Part shown: positions 1-8,115 of the stretch, piece by piece | Layout: each line of letters opens with the position of its first letter | How positions within the stretch are numbered: position 1 is the stretch's first letter | Origin: Bog-756 sp963703145 | GTDB taxonomy: Bacteria > Actinomycetota > Acidimicrobiia > Acidimicrobiales > RAAP-2 | Length of the DNA stretch: 64,000 nt | Reading direction: 5' to 3' | Assembly: GCA_963703145.1 (NCBI GenBank) | Contig: OY969793.1 | Location: 186,001 to 250,000, forward strand | The notes under the pieces: generated by a model | Databases searched by the model: none | Told to the model about the DNA's origin: nothing | Seen by the model: the letters and a program-made list of their open reading frames with translations, nothing else | Made by a program: the position numbers and the translations under genes

Positions 1-401
1 CCCACTATCGATTCCATCACCGTGGCCGGCAACCTGACCAGGGATCCCGAAATCAGGTACACCTGGGAGGGGCAGGCCACTCGCTGTCCCTGGCCGTCAA
101 CCGCCGGTGGCAGAACCAGCAGACCAAGGAGTGGGAAGAGTCCGTCTCGTTCTTCGACGTGGTCTGCTGGCGTGACCTGGCCGAGAACGTCGCACTGAGT
201 CTCACCAAGGGCACGAGGGTGGTCGTTACCGGCCGTCTGGACCAGCGCAGCTGGGAGACCGACGACCACACCTTCCGGTCCAAGGTCGAGATCGTGGCCG
301 AGGACGTCGGAGCCAGCCTTCGCTTCGCCACGGTCGACACCCACACGGTGAGCCGGCCCTCGACCGAAGATGAGCCCGAGGAGGCGCCACACGCCACCTG
401 A
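1..401 (+). CDS. ssb: Single-stranded DNA-binding protein, 5'-truncated and frameshifted
   Basis: Binds single-stranded DNA during replication and repair through an OB fold. The gene enters from the left edge. Frame 1 from base 1 reads an SSB N-terminus (DSITVAGNLTRDPEIRY), while from about base 81 the SSB sequence continues in frame 3 (SLSLAVNRRW, then FFDVVCWRDLAENV and TRVVVTGRLDQRSWE) to the TGA at 399-401. Restoring one missing base near 79-81 gives an uninterrupted GQAT-SLSLAVNRRW junction, so a 1-base deletion is the simplest reading. The tail after the OB fold is short and lacks the acidic DDDIPF-type tip of the main bacterial SSB, so this may be an accessory SSB paralogue. It could be a true pseudogene or a sequencing error. 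No rpsR or rplI follows it. Confidence 0.85.
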   Translation, partial: HYRFHHRGRQPDQGSRNQVHLGGAGHSLSLAVNRRWQNQQTKEWEESVSFFDVVCWRDLAENVALSLTKGTRVVVTGRLDQRSWETDDHTFRSKVEIVAEDVGASLRFATVDTHTVSRPSTEDEPEEAPHAT

Positions 402-422
402 GCGTTCTCTGAGCTCGCATCC

Positions 423-452
423 CCACTGCCCGGCATCGAGCAGGGGCAGTGG
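423..452 (+). terminator. Hairpin 21 bases after the ssb stop, possible terminator
   Basis: CCACTGCCC (423-431) and GGGCAGTGG (444-452) form a perfect 9-bp stem with a 12-base loop containing GCATCGAGC. There is no T-run after it, so if it terminates transcription it does so in the T-less manner common in high-GC actinobacteria. The position just downstream of ssb supports this, but the loop sequence is shared with three other hairpins in the same gap. Confidence 0.5.
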
Positions 453-543
453 TGTGTCCCGACCCGGTCGGTGCGGCGGGCACTACGGGGGCTCACGTCC
501 GCTTCTGCGGCTACTCACGGGAGATCCGGAAGCTCACATCTCA

Positions 544-590
544 CCGGGGATCAAGAGAGGCGCTCAGGCGGGCATCGAGCCCGCCACGGC
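544..590 (+). repeat. 47-base repeat, copy 1, with internal hairpin
   Basis: This matches 847-893 at 45 of 47 positions by eye; the two differences are A/G after GGATC and T/C in CGC(T/C)CAGG. It contains the perfect hairpin GGCGGGC-ATCGA-GCCCGCC at 567-585. The downstream flank is weakly similar in the two copies. No open frame or mobile-element gene is associated with it. Confidence 0.75.
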
Positions 591-731
591 GCCTCTAGGA
601 CAGGGACTGATCGGCTCCGCCAGAGCGGTGCAGTACGCACCACACCTGTGCATCATTTGATGCCAACGTCACCCTGGGCTCAATCTCAGTCTCGTGTTGG
701 GCCCGGAACTCGACTCAGGTGCCCGAGCAAT

Positions 732-754
732 CCCCTCGACATCGACTCGAGGGG
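732..754. repeat. Perfect 8-bp hairpin with CATCGAC loop
   Basis: CCCCTCGA (732-739) pairs with TCGAGGGG (747-754) around the loop CATCGAC. It lies between the two copies of the 47-base repeat. Its loop shares ATCGA with the other three hairpins in this gap although the stem is unrelated. Confidence 0.55.
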
Positions 755-846
755 AGCCGCGCCCCCGAGGTGCGTGGTGGAGTCGGTCTGGGGCCTCCGG
801 GTCCGTTCGCTCGTGCTGACACGGGGCGTGCAGCAGCGACCAGCTG

Positions 847-893
847 CCGGGGATCGAGAGAGGCGCCCAGGCGGGCATCGAGCCCGCCACGGC
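847..893 (+). repeat. 47-base repeat, copy 2, with internal hairpin
   Basis: This is the second copy of the 544-590 element in the same orientation, starting 303 bases further on. The hairpin GGCGGGC-ATCGA-GCCCGCC lies at 870-888 and is unchanged, whereas the substitutions fall outside the stem. That is what one would expect if the structure is under selection, but two copies are too few to test it. Confidence 0.75.
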
Positions 894-1237
894 CGCCTCG
901 GTGACTCAGCAGATCGGCTTAGCGGGAGCGGGACAGATCATGTCCACACAGTTGCACTCGGAAGTGACCACCACTCTCATTTATGGTCGGACAGGCAATC
1001 CTTGGTGGGTGTCACCATGTCGTTGAGCAGGCAGTATTGGCGAGGGTGACGTTGAGGGTGACGTTGATCCGGACCATGGACGTACGAACTCTTCTCATCA
1101 TGACCGGGGTGGAGTCACTTCAGGCCTGCAACGGGCCTTCATCCACGTCTCAGACCTCGCCCACGTCAACGGATTCGGTCCACATGCCCGGAAATCATCG
1201 ATTCGGACGGTCGGGCGCTCGAAACTGAATTTGAAAA

Positions 1238-1253
1238 CCGACGTCGGATTCAG
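1238..1253. promoter_or_regulatory. Period-6 operator-like site before the amidohydrolase gene
   Basis: The 10-bp palindrome CCGACGTCGG (1238-1247) is followed by TCAG, so half-sites CCGA, TCGG and TCAG start at 1238, 1244 and 1250, exactly 6 bp apart. It ends 61 bases before the ATG at 1315. It is one of twelve similar intergenic sites in the window, and one of the weaker ones because no half-site is a perfect T-Y-R-A. Confidence 0.5.
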
Positions 1254-1314
1254 TTATTGTTGAGCGTAAGGGTGAGGGCCGATCACTACGCGGAAGACCT
1301 ACGGAGGATTGAGC

Positions 1315-2499
1315 ATGCGACTGGACTATCCGGTATTTGATGCCGACAACCACATGTACGAGCAGGCCGACGCATTTACCCGCCATCTGCCCGACGAGTA
1401 CAAGAACGTGGTCAAACTGATGAAGATCAACGGTCGAGACAAGCTGGTGATCAAGGGGACCATCTCCGAGTACATCCCGAATCCCACGTTTACCAAGGTG
1501 GCGCGCCCCGGTGCCCAGGAGGACTTCTTCAAGAACGGCAATCCTGAAGGGAAGTCACGCCGCGAAATCCTCGGCGAGGCCATCCCTTCACCGGATGCCT
1601 TCTTCCGACCCGAGCCGCGACTTGCCCTCATGGAGGAGCAGGGTGTCGACCGGGCCATCATGTGGCCCACCCTGGCCAGCGTGCTCGAGGAGCGACTGAC
1701 GAAGGACCCCGAGGCCACCCACGCCGTTGTGCATGCATTCAACGAGTGGATGCTCGAGGAGTGGACCTTCAACTACAAGGACCGCATCTTCCCAGCTCCC
1801 GTTATCACCCTTCCGATCGTCGAAGAGGCCATCCGGGAACTCGACTGGGTTGTGGAGCATGGCGCCAAAATCATTCTCATCCGGCCGGCGCCGGTCCCAA
1901 GCCTGAGGGGATTCCGCTCGTTCGCACTTCCGGAGTTCGACCCCTTCTGGGCCAAGGTCCAGCAGTACGACATCACTGTGGGTATGCACGCATCGGATGA
2001 CGGTCTCACCCGTTACTTCAATCAGTGGGAGGGCCATTTCGACGAAATGCTCCCGTTCGCCAACATCACAGCGTTCCAGGATGTCCAGCACCTCATGTCC
2101 CGAGGCATCTTCGACGCCATGTGCTCGGCGGTGACTCATGGCATGCTCTCCCGCTTCCCCGAACTTCGCATCCTTCCTGTGGAGAACGGATCGAGCTGGG
2201 TGCTACCGCTCATGGATGCCCTGGAGCATTCGTACGCCAAGCAGCCCCGTCTTTACGCAGAGGACCCAATCGATGTCTTCCGTCGCAACATCTGGATCCA
2301 CCCGTTCTTCGAGGAGGACCCTCTCGGACTCATCAAGGCCATCGGGCCCGAAAAGGTAGTCTTCGGTTCCGACTTTCCCCATCCCGAAGGTCTCGCCAAC
2401 CCAATCTCCTACGCAAAGGAGCTTGAGAGCCTTCCCGAAGAGGACATCAGGAGGATCATGGGTGGCAATCTGGCCACCGCCCTCAAGGTCCCGGCCTGA
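1315..2499 (+). CDS. Amidohydrolase-2 family metal-dependent hydrolase
   Basis: 394 aa from ATG 1315. GGAGG at 1303-1307 is spaced 7 bases from this ATG and is too close to an in-frame TTG at 1309. The family has a TIM-barrel fold and includes decarboxylases and ring- or C-C-cleaving hydrolases (ACMSD-like). Landmarks are the N-terminal metal region DADNHMYE (about 9-16), GMHASD (about 224-229), a SRFPELRILPVENGSSW segment near 280-296, GSDFPHPEG (about 351-359) and the C-terminal GGNLATAL. The usual DxHxH appears as DADNH. It stands first in a short unit with the TetR gene at 2577. Related but clearly different paralogues lie at 18241, 43913 and 44812. The substrate cannot be read from the sequence. 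Confidence 0.88.
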   Translation: MRLDYPVFDADNHMYEQADAFTRHLPDEYKNVVKLMKINGRDKLVIKGTISEYIPNPTFTKVARPGAQEDFFKNGNPEGKSRREILGEAIPSPDAFFRPEPRLALMEEQGVDRAIMWPTLASVLEERLTKDPEATHAVVHAFNEWMLEEWTFNYKDRIFPAPVITLPIVEEAIRELDWVVEHGAKIILIRPAPVPSLRGFRSFALPEFDPFWAKVQQYDITVGMHASDDGLTRYFNQWEGHFDEMLPFANITAFQDVQHLMSRGIFDAMCSAVTHGMLSRFPELRILPVENGSSWVLPLMDALEHSYAKQPRLYAEDPIDVFRRNIWIHPFFEEDPLGLIKAIGPEKVVFGSDFPHPEGLANPISYAKELESLPEEDIRRIMGGNLATALKVPA

Positions 2500-2576
2500 G
2501 GTATTTGCCTAGCCCGAACTCGACGCCGCATCTCCTAGCGGGATTCCTTCACTCCCGCGGCTACCTTCGTTAAGCA

Positions 2577-3293
2577 ATGAAAGCTGCCACACCTCCTCTC
2601 GAGCCCTCAGATGTCGGATCCCATCTGCAGGACCAGCCCTCTGAGTCGCCTCGTCCGCTGACCAAGAAGGGTGCCCTCACTCGCGCTCGAATCCTTGCGG
2701 GAGCAAAAGAGGTGTTCGAAGAGGACGGTCTCTTGAACGCCCGGATATCAGACATCACGGCTCGGGCCCACGTGGCGCAAGGCACTTTCTACGCATACTT
2801 CACCTCCAAGCAAGAGGTGTTCCGCGAAGTTGCCCTGCGGGTTGACCAGGAACTCGGGGCGCCACTAGGGGCTGTCATCCTCGACCGATCCTCGGCCGCA
2901 CCTCCTCGAGAGCGCATCCGAGAGGCAATACGGATCTATCTCGAGCGCTACCGTCGAGAAGCTCGGATCATGGGCGTAATCGAGCAGGTCTCACGTCACG
3001 ACCCGATCATCGAGGCAGCTCGGGCGGAACGGCATGCCGAAGAGCGAACCCTAGTGGCCAGTTCGATCGAGCGTCTCCAGCGTCGGGGCCTCGTAGATGG
3101 GCGCATCAACCCCACGATCACAGCTGCAGTGCTGGGATCGATGACCAATCGGTTTCCCGAGATGTGGCTTTCCGAGGGGCGATTGGATTGCAGCTTCGAC
3201 GACGGAGTGGAGCACCTCACTCTGATCTACATGAATGCGCTCCGTCTCAAGAGTGCGGACGATCTCGACAAGATCCCTGAGACTGGTACCTAG
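2577..3293 (+). CDS. TetR/AcrR family regulator (paralogue A)
   Basis: 238 aa. About 30 unstructured residues precede a TetR HTH (helices around 36-81; recognition region AHVAQGTFYAYFTSKQEVF at 64-82). The ligand domain carries YLERYRREARIMGVIEQVS and ends with a DDGVEHLTLIYMNALRL-type helix. Those two segments are closely echoed in the regulators at 25446 (YLERYRDEAALMGVIEQVS; EAVEQLTVLWGNALG) and 29812 (HYLQSFKENADILRVIEQVS; HAVDQLTLLWINAVG). All three are therefore paralogues and may recognise related DNA and ligands. The gene lies 77 bases after the amidohydrolase stop. No strong ribosome-binding site is seen before the ATG. Confidence 0.9.
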   Translation: MKAATPPLEPSDVGSHLQDQPSESPRPLTKKGALTRARILAGAKEVFEEDGLLNARISDITARAHVAQGTFYAYFTSKQEVFREVALRVDQELGAPLGAVILDRSSAAPPRERIREAIRIYLERYRREARIMGVIEQVSRHDPIIEAARAERHAEERTLVASSIERLQRRGLVDGRINPTITAAVLGSMTNRFPEMWLSEGRLDCSFDDGVEHLTLIYMNALRLKSADDLDKIPETGT

Positions 3294-3385
3294 CGCACTC
3301 CGGATAGTCGACCGACAGCGGCGATCGTCAAGTCGGTGGGCGCTCGATGATCCCTAGGTTTTGGCTCGCGCAAGCAATAGATCCG

Positions 3386-4564
3386 TCAACGAAACGATCG
3401 AAAGGCCGACCGCACTTCGTCAACGAAGATTGCGGGTTGCTCAAAGGCGGCAAAGTGACCACCCTTCGCCGGCTCACTCCAGTAGCAAATATTCCTGAAG
3501 CGCTCTTCCGCCCAACGTCTTGATGGTCGCCGAATCTCCCTTGGGAAGATGGAGCACGCAGTGGGCACCGTGACGACTCCCATTCCACTTGGCATGGGTT
3601 CTGTCGCGGCGGCCAGGATCGGGCCCGCGCTCTCCCAGTAGAGGCGAGCCGAGGAGGCGCCGGTACCGGTCAACCAGTACACGGTTACGTTGTCCAGTAG
3701 CTGTTCTCGCGTGAAGACGCGATACGGATCGCCATCGCAGTCGGACCAAGCACACAACTTTTCGACGATCCAGGCGAGCTGGCCGATAGGGGAGTCAACC
3801 AGGCCGTATCCCAGTGTCTGTGGCCTCGTCGACTGTTGAACCTGATAGCCCGTTCCCCATCGACCGTGGTGGTCAAAATCCTCGTAGCTCTGGCGCTCCT
3901 GATCCGTGCTGTCGGGAGCGAGAGGTCCAAGAGGAACGGTTGGCATTGTGATGTGGATTCCTGCCACTTCATCCATGTGTGACTCTCCCAGGATGCAGGT
4001 CACCGCCGAGCCCCAATCGCCCCCTTGGGCGACATAGTGGTTGTAGCCGAGTCGATCCATGAGGGTCGCCCACGCGTCGCCGATCCACGGCAGACCTCGG
4101 CTCCTAGTCGTTGGCCTGTCGCTAAAGCCATAGCCGGGCAACGACGGGCAGACGATATGGAACGCGTCGACTGCATCGCCGCCGTAGGCGACCGGGTCGA
4201 CCAGTGGCCCTATCACCTCCAAGAACTCCACGAAAGATCCCGGCCAGCCATGCGACATGACCATGGGCAGGGCGTTGGCTTCGTGCGAGCGGACGTGAAG
4301 GAAATGGATAGCAAGGTCATCGATGCGGGTCTTGAACTGTGGCCACGCATTCATGCGCTCCTCAGCAGCATCGAAGTCATAGTCCGAGCACCAGTACCCA
4401 GCCAGGTCCCGGAGAAAGGCGAGGGGAACACCTTGTGACCAATCGTCGACCGTCTCGGATTCGGGCCAACGTGTGTGACGCAACCGATGACGAAGATCGT
4501 CAATCTCCTCGGCTGCGAACTCGATCCGGAAAGGAAGTGGATCGGGCTGGGAAACCCCGATCAT
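3386..4564 (-). CDS. Epoxide hydrolase (EHN-type alpha/beta hydrolase)
   Basis: 392 aa, normal length for the microsomal-type epoxide hydrolases. The N-terminal EHN region (FRIEFAAEEIDDLRHRLRHT) is followed by the oxyanion motif HGWPGS (105-110), the nucleophile elbow GGDWGS with D183, and the C-terminal GGHFAAFEQP with candidate catalytic H370. It would hydrolyse an epoxide to a diol. A product of the window's P450s would be a natural source, which is inference. Its ATG overlaps the stop of the upstream kinase-like gene (ATGA at 4561-4564), so the two are translated as a unit driven from the 5593-5870 intergenic region. Confidence 0.93.
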   Translation of the reverse strand: MIGVSQPDPLPFRIEFAAEEIDDLRHRLRHTRWPESETVDDWSQGVPLAFLRDLAGYWCSDYDFDAAEERMNAWPQFKTRIDDLAIHFLHVRSHEANALPMVMSHGWPGSFVEFLEVIGPLVDPVAYGGDAVDAFHIVCPSLPGYGFSDRPTTRSRGLPWIGDAWATLMDRLGYNHYVAQGGDWGSAVTCILGESHMDEVAGIHITMPTVPLGPLAPDSTDQERQSYEDFDHHGRWGTGYQVQQSTRPQTLGYGLVDSPIGQLAWIVEKLCAWSDCDGDPYRVFTREQLLDNVTVYWLTGTGASSARLYWESAGPILAAATEPMPSGMGVVTVPTACSIFPREIRRPSRRWAEERFRNICYWSEPAKGGHFAAFEQPAIFVDEVRSAFRSFR

Positions 4565-5592
4565 TCCACCCCGAGTCGTCGGAACGTGTCGTGATCGGTG
4601 AGAGCTGCCGCAAGGCGAGGAATATGCAGTAGCACGATGTCACGCGAACTGATCGTGGTGATGACCCAGAGAAAGTAACCCCAAGAGAAGCTCAGCGTGT
4701 ACTGATCCCACGCCTCCTCCCACACTGGTGGGGTGATGCCACGGGCCTCGAGTTCTCCGAGATAGTGGCGAAGGAGATCGCGCTCATGAGCACGCCGAGT
4801 CTGGATGTCGAGCACCGTGCCCAAGTGGTAGGCGATGTCGGTCGCCCAGTTGCCCTGCTGCACGACCTGCCAGTCGAGCCAGCTGGCCCGCCCTTCACTA
4901 TCGAGATACACATTTCCCGAGTGCGTATCACCGTGAATAACGCAGGTCAGGTCATGTCGGCCAGTTTGTCGAACCGCTTCGATCAGATTTTCGGCTTTTC
5001 GTAGCTCTGTCGCAATCTCGGGCCCTCGGCCATCGTCGAGAAGCCTCTGGAGCACCTCGGCGGGGAATAAGCCCACCATGTTGCCGATCCGGGGCGCAAG
5101 CCACTCAAGGTCTGAGGGCCGAGCGTCACCCCATGTCGACGCATGCAGCCCAGCCAGTTGACCCAATGAATCCCTGGCGGTGGAAAGAGAGTACGGAGTT
5201 TCTGCACTGAGAAACTTCCCCCCGGTACCGATTACATCGTCCATGATGACCATCGCTTGTCCGGTCGTCTCATCGATACCGGTGTAATAGGCGCGAGGTG
5301 TGCGGATGTCTACGAGTGAGGAGAGATCTCTGTAGAAACGTGCCTCGGACATGAGGGTGTTCACCGGTGAGTCATCTAGGTGCGCTTTGACGCAGTAGGC
5401 CTTGATCCGATGGTGTCCGTCCGGTCCTTCGACGGTGGCTCGGAATCGGATCTTCTCTGCCAGGGTCTTTGACGAGTCAACTGTATGGACTTCGACGATG
5501 TGGTCCTCAGGTTCGAGATCGTCGAGAGCCACGCTGAGCCACTCGGGATCAAGAACCTCCCCGGCTGTCGTGGGGATAGGGATGCTCGGCAT
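4561..5592 (-). CDS. APH/ChoK-like phosphotransferase family protein
   Basis: 343 aa. It has the aminoglycoside-phosphotransferase fold, with the catalytic loop HGDTHSGN (220-227, D222) and the metal-binding DWQ (240-242). Despite the family name this is unlikely to be resistance. Proteins of this fold act as hydroxyacyl-CoA kinases in catabolism (LvaA of the levulinate pathway, the kinase domains of ACAD10/11), and this copy is coupled to an epoxide hydrolase inside a catabolic region. Whether it phosphorylates a hydroxyacyl-CoA is inference. The lysine-containing N-lobe is poorly defined by eye. It is first in a two-gene minus-strand operon. Paralogues lie at 7019 and 61505. Confidence 0.85.
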   Translation of the reverse strand: MPSIPIPTTAGEVLDPEWLSVALDDLEPEDHIVEVHTVDSSKTLAEKIRFRATVEGPDGHHRIKAYCVKAHLDDSPVNTLMSEARFYRDLSSLVDIRTPRAYYTGIDETTGQAMVIMDDVIGTGGKFLSAETPYSLSTARDSLGQLAGLHASTWGDARPSDLEWLAPRIGNMVGLFPAEVLQRLLDDGRGPEIATELRKAENLIEAVRQTGRHDLTCVIHGDTHSGNVYLDSEGRASWLDWQVVQQGNWATDIAYHLGTVLDIQTRRAHERDLLRHYLGELEARGITPPVWEEAWDQYTLSFSWGYFLWVITTISSRDIVLLHIPRLAAALTDHDTFRRLGVE

Positions 5593-5620
5593 TTGAGTAA
5601 CCGTAGCATCCGTTCTTACA

Positions 5621-5636
5621 TTGACGTCAGATTCGA
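5621..5636. promoter_or_regulatory. Period-6 operator-like site in a divergent promoter
   Basis: Half-sites TTGA (5621), TCAG (5627) and TCGA (5633) are 6 bp apart, with the palindrome TGACGTCA at 5622-5629. On the plus strand TTGACG (5621-5626) could be a -35 box, with TACAGT (5644-5649) after a 17-base spacer as the -10, so a bound regulator would cover the -35. The site lies between the divergent kinase-like gene at 5592 and LLM gene at 5871. Confidence 0.65.
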
Positions 5637-5870
5637 CTCACCGTACAGTGGCCAGGGTTGACCGAGTCGCCGCATGCAATCCACAGTTGATGAATGGTTC
5701 GGGCGAGACGTCACGCGAGGAGTTCTCACGGAACAAACAGGTAGCCGATTGCGTCGGATCTGCTTGTTCAAGAACTCCGGAAGAAAACGGCATCCCAGTG
5801 ATCGGCGAGCCAGTAGCGCGACTAGCGCCACTGGTTCTCGCCTCCGTGTCCTCAGGAGCAGTGACTTCGA

Positions 5871-7022
5871 ATGAGTAGCGACCTTGGAACCGACAGAGAT
5901 GTGAACAGAAAAACACCTGTCGACCCGCCAGATGGGGACTTGGCCATTCTCGGCGAGCTTGGGTGCTATGCCCTCGCCGGACACTCGGAATCCCCTCGAG
6001 ACCTCATCGCTGAAGTAGCCCAAGCTGACAAGCTTGGACTGGGTGCAGCGTTCATCTCCGAACGCTTTAACTTCAAGGACGCGCCAACGCTGTGTGGTGC
6101 TGCGGCGGCAGCGAGCCAGCGGATTGGTATCGCAACGGCAGCCACGAACCACAACACTCGCCACCCACTCGTTACGGCTACCTTCGGGGCAACGATGCAT
6201 CGCCTCAGCGGTGGTCGGTTCTCGCTAGGACTGGGTCGCGGCTTCGATCGGCTCTTCCGAAGCATGGGCCTCGCACCCATCCGAACCGATCAGCTACGAG
6301 ATGCGGCGGAGATATTCCGCCAACTGTGGGGCGGCGGAACCCTGGTCGCTCACGAGGGGCCGGCGGGCAAGTTCCCCTACCTGCATCTGGATGATTCCTT
6401 CCAGGAATCGATTCCTCTGATACTCGTCGCCATGGGGGAGAAGACGTTGGAGTTTGCGGGAACCTGCATGGATGGAGTTGTCCTGCATACCTTCATGTGT
6501 GACGAGGCGCTCGAGAGGTCGGTCGCCGCCGTCCGGCGAGGTGCTGAACTCGCAGGACGGAATCCATCAGATGTCCGGATTTGGTCCGTACTGGCTACCG
6601 TTGGTGATCACATCCCTGAGCCCGAGCGACTCAAGAAGACCGTGGGACGATTGGCCTCCTATCTCCAGGGCTACGGTGACTTGCTCGTCAGCGTCAATGG
6701 ATGGGATCCCTCCGTCCTTGCCCGATATCGGGCTGACCCCCTCGTGGCTAACTTCAAGGGAGCCATCGATGCCCGAGCCAGCACGCAGGAACTCGAGCAC
6801 ATTTCAACGCTGCTGCCCGACGAGTGGTTGGCAGTGGCGGCTACCGGCTCGCCCAGCCAGTGCACATGCACCATCCTTGAGCAATTCGAGCACGGGGCCG
6901 ACAGCGTAATTCTTCATGGTGCCACCCCCGCCGAGCTGGAACCGATACTTACTGCCTATCGAGCTGAACGTCCACCGACCCTTAATGATCTGCCGTCGAA
7001 TCCCGGAATGTCTCGCCCGTGA
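5871..7022 (+). CDS. LLM-class (F420-dependent) oxidoreductase
   Basis: 383 aa, bacterial luciferase-like TIM barrel. Features are GLGAAFISERFNFKDAPTL near 50-70, a RIGIATAATNHNTRHPL strand and HRLSGGRFSLGLGRG (near 108-122), the usual signature of this family in actinobacteria. Members use F420 or FMN in hydride transfer or monooxygenation. The cofactor is inferred from the lineage context and the Ddn-like gene at 20969. It heads a plus-strand operon: its TGA overlaps the GTG of the kinase-like gene (7019), and another LLM gene follows at 8116. AGGAG lies about 12 bases before the ATG. It is one of six LLM genes in the window. Confidence 0.9.
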   Translation: MSSDLGTDRDVNRKTPVDPPDGDLAILGELGCYALAGHSESPRDLIAEVAQADKLGLGAAFISERFNFKDAPTLCGAAAAASQRIGIATAATNHNTRHPLVTATFGATMHRLSGGRFSLGLGRGFDRLFRSMGLAPIRTDQLRDAAEIFRQLWGGGTLVAHEGPAGKFPYLHLDDSFQESIPLILVAMGEKTLEFAGTCMDGVVLHTFMCDEALERSVAAVRRGAELAGRNPSDVRIWSVLATVGDHIPEPERLKKTVGRLASYLQGYGDLLVSVNGWDPSVLARYRADPLVANFKGAIDARASTQELEHISTLLPDEWLAVAATGSPSQCTCTILEQFEHGADSVILHGATPAELEPILTAYRAERPPTLNDLPSNPGMSRP

Positions 7023-8056
7023 CAGGGGTAGCGACGTCGGCTGATGACCTGACCGCAGACTGGGTCTCATCTGCGCTTGGGGTCGAGGTACGATCCGTAG
7101 TGATTCGACCAATCGGTACGGGACAGACGTCTTCGACCTATCGCCTGACGATGGAGACGGACGACTTCTCCCCGACCGTGGTGGTCAAGTTGGCCGAGGG
7201 CGATGAGGTCGCACGTCAGCGGGTTGCCACGGCGCACCGCAACGAGGTTGGCTTCTACCGCTCGATGGCGGCCACACTCAATGTGCCCCTGCCGGAGTGC
7301 TTCTACGCTGCCATCAGCGAGGACGGCGCCAGCTTTACGCTTCTTCTGGAGGACCTGGCACCCCGAGAACCTGGGCGTCAGGCTGACGGGTGCTCGCCAG
7401 GTCAAGCAGCTGCTGCGGTGCGCAACCTGGCCCGTCTCCACGCCTCTCGGTGGAACGACGAGTCGCTCTGGGAACTCGACTTTCTGGCACCCCTCACTCG
7501 AAACCGTGCGGAGTTCGTGACGAATCTGGCTCGCACCGCGACGACGATGTTCATTGAGCGTTACCGTCGGCAACTCGACGGACGAGACGTGGCGACGCTG
7601 CAGATGGTGCCAGAGATCCTCACGGAGTGGCAGTTGAACTCTGGCGGCCCGCTGGCTGTTGTTCATGGTGACTACCGGTTGGACAACCTGATGTTCCATC
7701 CGACTGAAGGCGACGTGGTTGCCGTCGACTGGCAAACCGTGTCGGTCGCTCTGCCTGCCCGCGACCTGTCCTATTTGGTCGGTACCAGTCTGCCCACGCT
7801 GCAACGGCACGCTGAGGAAGAGTTTCTCCTTGCCCAGTACTACGAGGAGCTCTGTCGACAAGATGTGCCCGCTTATACGGTCGAGCAATGCGCGGCGGAC
7901 TACCGCCGGGGTCATATTCAAGGCCCGATGATCACGGTCATTGGATCCATGACATCCGCCGGCGTTCGTGGAGAAGCTGCTGATGAGATGTTTCTATCGA
8001 TGGCCAGTCGCTCGTGTGCTGCTGTTCGGGACCATGGCTCGATCGCAGTCCAGTAA
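7019..8056 (+). CDS. APH/ChoK-like phosphotransferase family protein
   Basis: 345 aa from GTG 7019, which overlaps the previous stop (GTGA). The catalytic loop is HGDYRLDN (216-223) and the metal motif is DWQT (237-240). An acidic LLLEDLAPREPG segment (near 108-119) resembles the hinge region of other family members. It is sandwiched between two LLM genes, which suggests a role in the same pathway. The 4-hydroxyacyl-CoA kinase hypothesis applies here as it does to the paralogues at 4561 and 61505, but the three are only distantly alike outside the motifs and may have different substrates. Confidence 0.85.
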   Translation: MTGVATSADDLTADWVSSALGVEVRSVVIRPIGTGQTSSTYRLTMETDDFSPTVVVKLAEGDEVARQRVATAHRNEVGFYRSMAATLNVPLPECFYAAISEDGASFTLLLEDLAPREPGRQADGCSPGQAAAAVRNLARLHASRWNDESLWELDFLAPLTRNRAEFVTNLARTATTMFIERYRRQLDGRDVATLQMVPEILTEWQLNSGGPLAVVHGDYRLDNLMFHPTEGDVVAVDWQTVSVALPARDLSYLVGTSLPTLQRHAEEEFLLAQYYEELCRQDVPAYTVEQCAADYRRGHIQGPMITVIGSMTSAGVRGEAADEMFLSMASRSCAAVRDHGSIAVQ

Positions 8057-8115
8057 ACCTTTTGGTGAGGGTTGGGTGTCGGTCGCTGCCGGATTTCTAG
8101 TGGGAAGAGGCTCGG

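Larger units (their letters stand above)
402..1314. other. About 0.9 kb gap without a recognisable gene
   Basis: Open frames here give low-complexity Arg/Ser/Pro-rich translations and match no family I recognise. The stretch holds four GC-rich hairpins (423-452, 567-585, 732-754, 870-888), a 47-base direct duplication (544-590 and 847-893) and, next to the downstream amidohydrolase gene, an operator-like site at 1238-1253. A TGACGTTGA-type repeat lies at 1046-1067. Confidence 0.6.

Noticed and set aside
544..893. The duplicated 47-base element as a tRNA, CRISPR repeat or coding sequence
   Set aside because: There is no cloverleaf or T-loop, only two copies with a 256-base interval, and the in-frame translations are low-complexity.
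1046..1067. GTGACGTTGA-type repeats upstream of the first amidohydrolase
   Set aside because: The repeats are in 6-bp phase but alternate GTGA and TTGA in one orientation without a palindrome, and they are about 250 bases from the gene. Too weak to count with the twelve sites.
4561..8056. Aminoglycoside resistance genes
   Set aside because: The APH fold is shared by many non-resistance kinases, and both genes are coupled to epoxide hydrolase or LLM genes, not to resistance or mobile elements.
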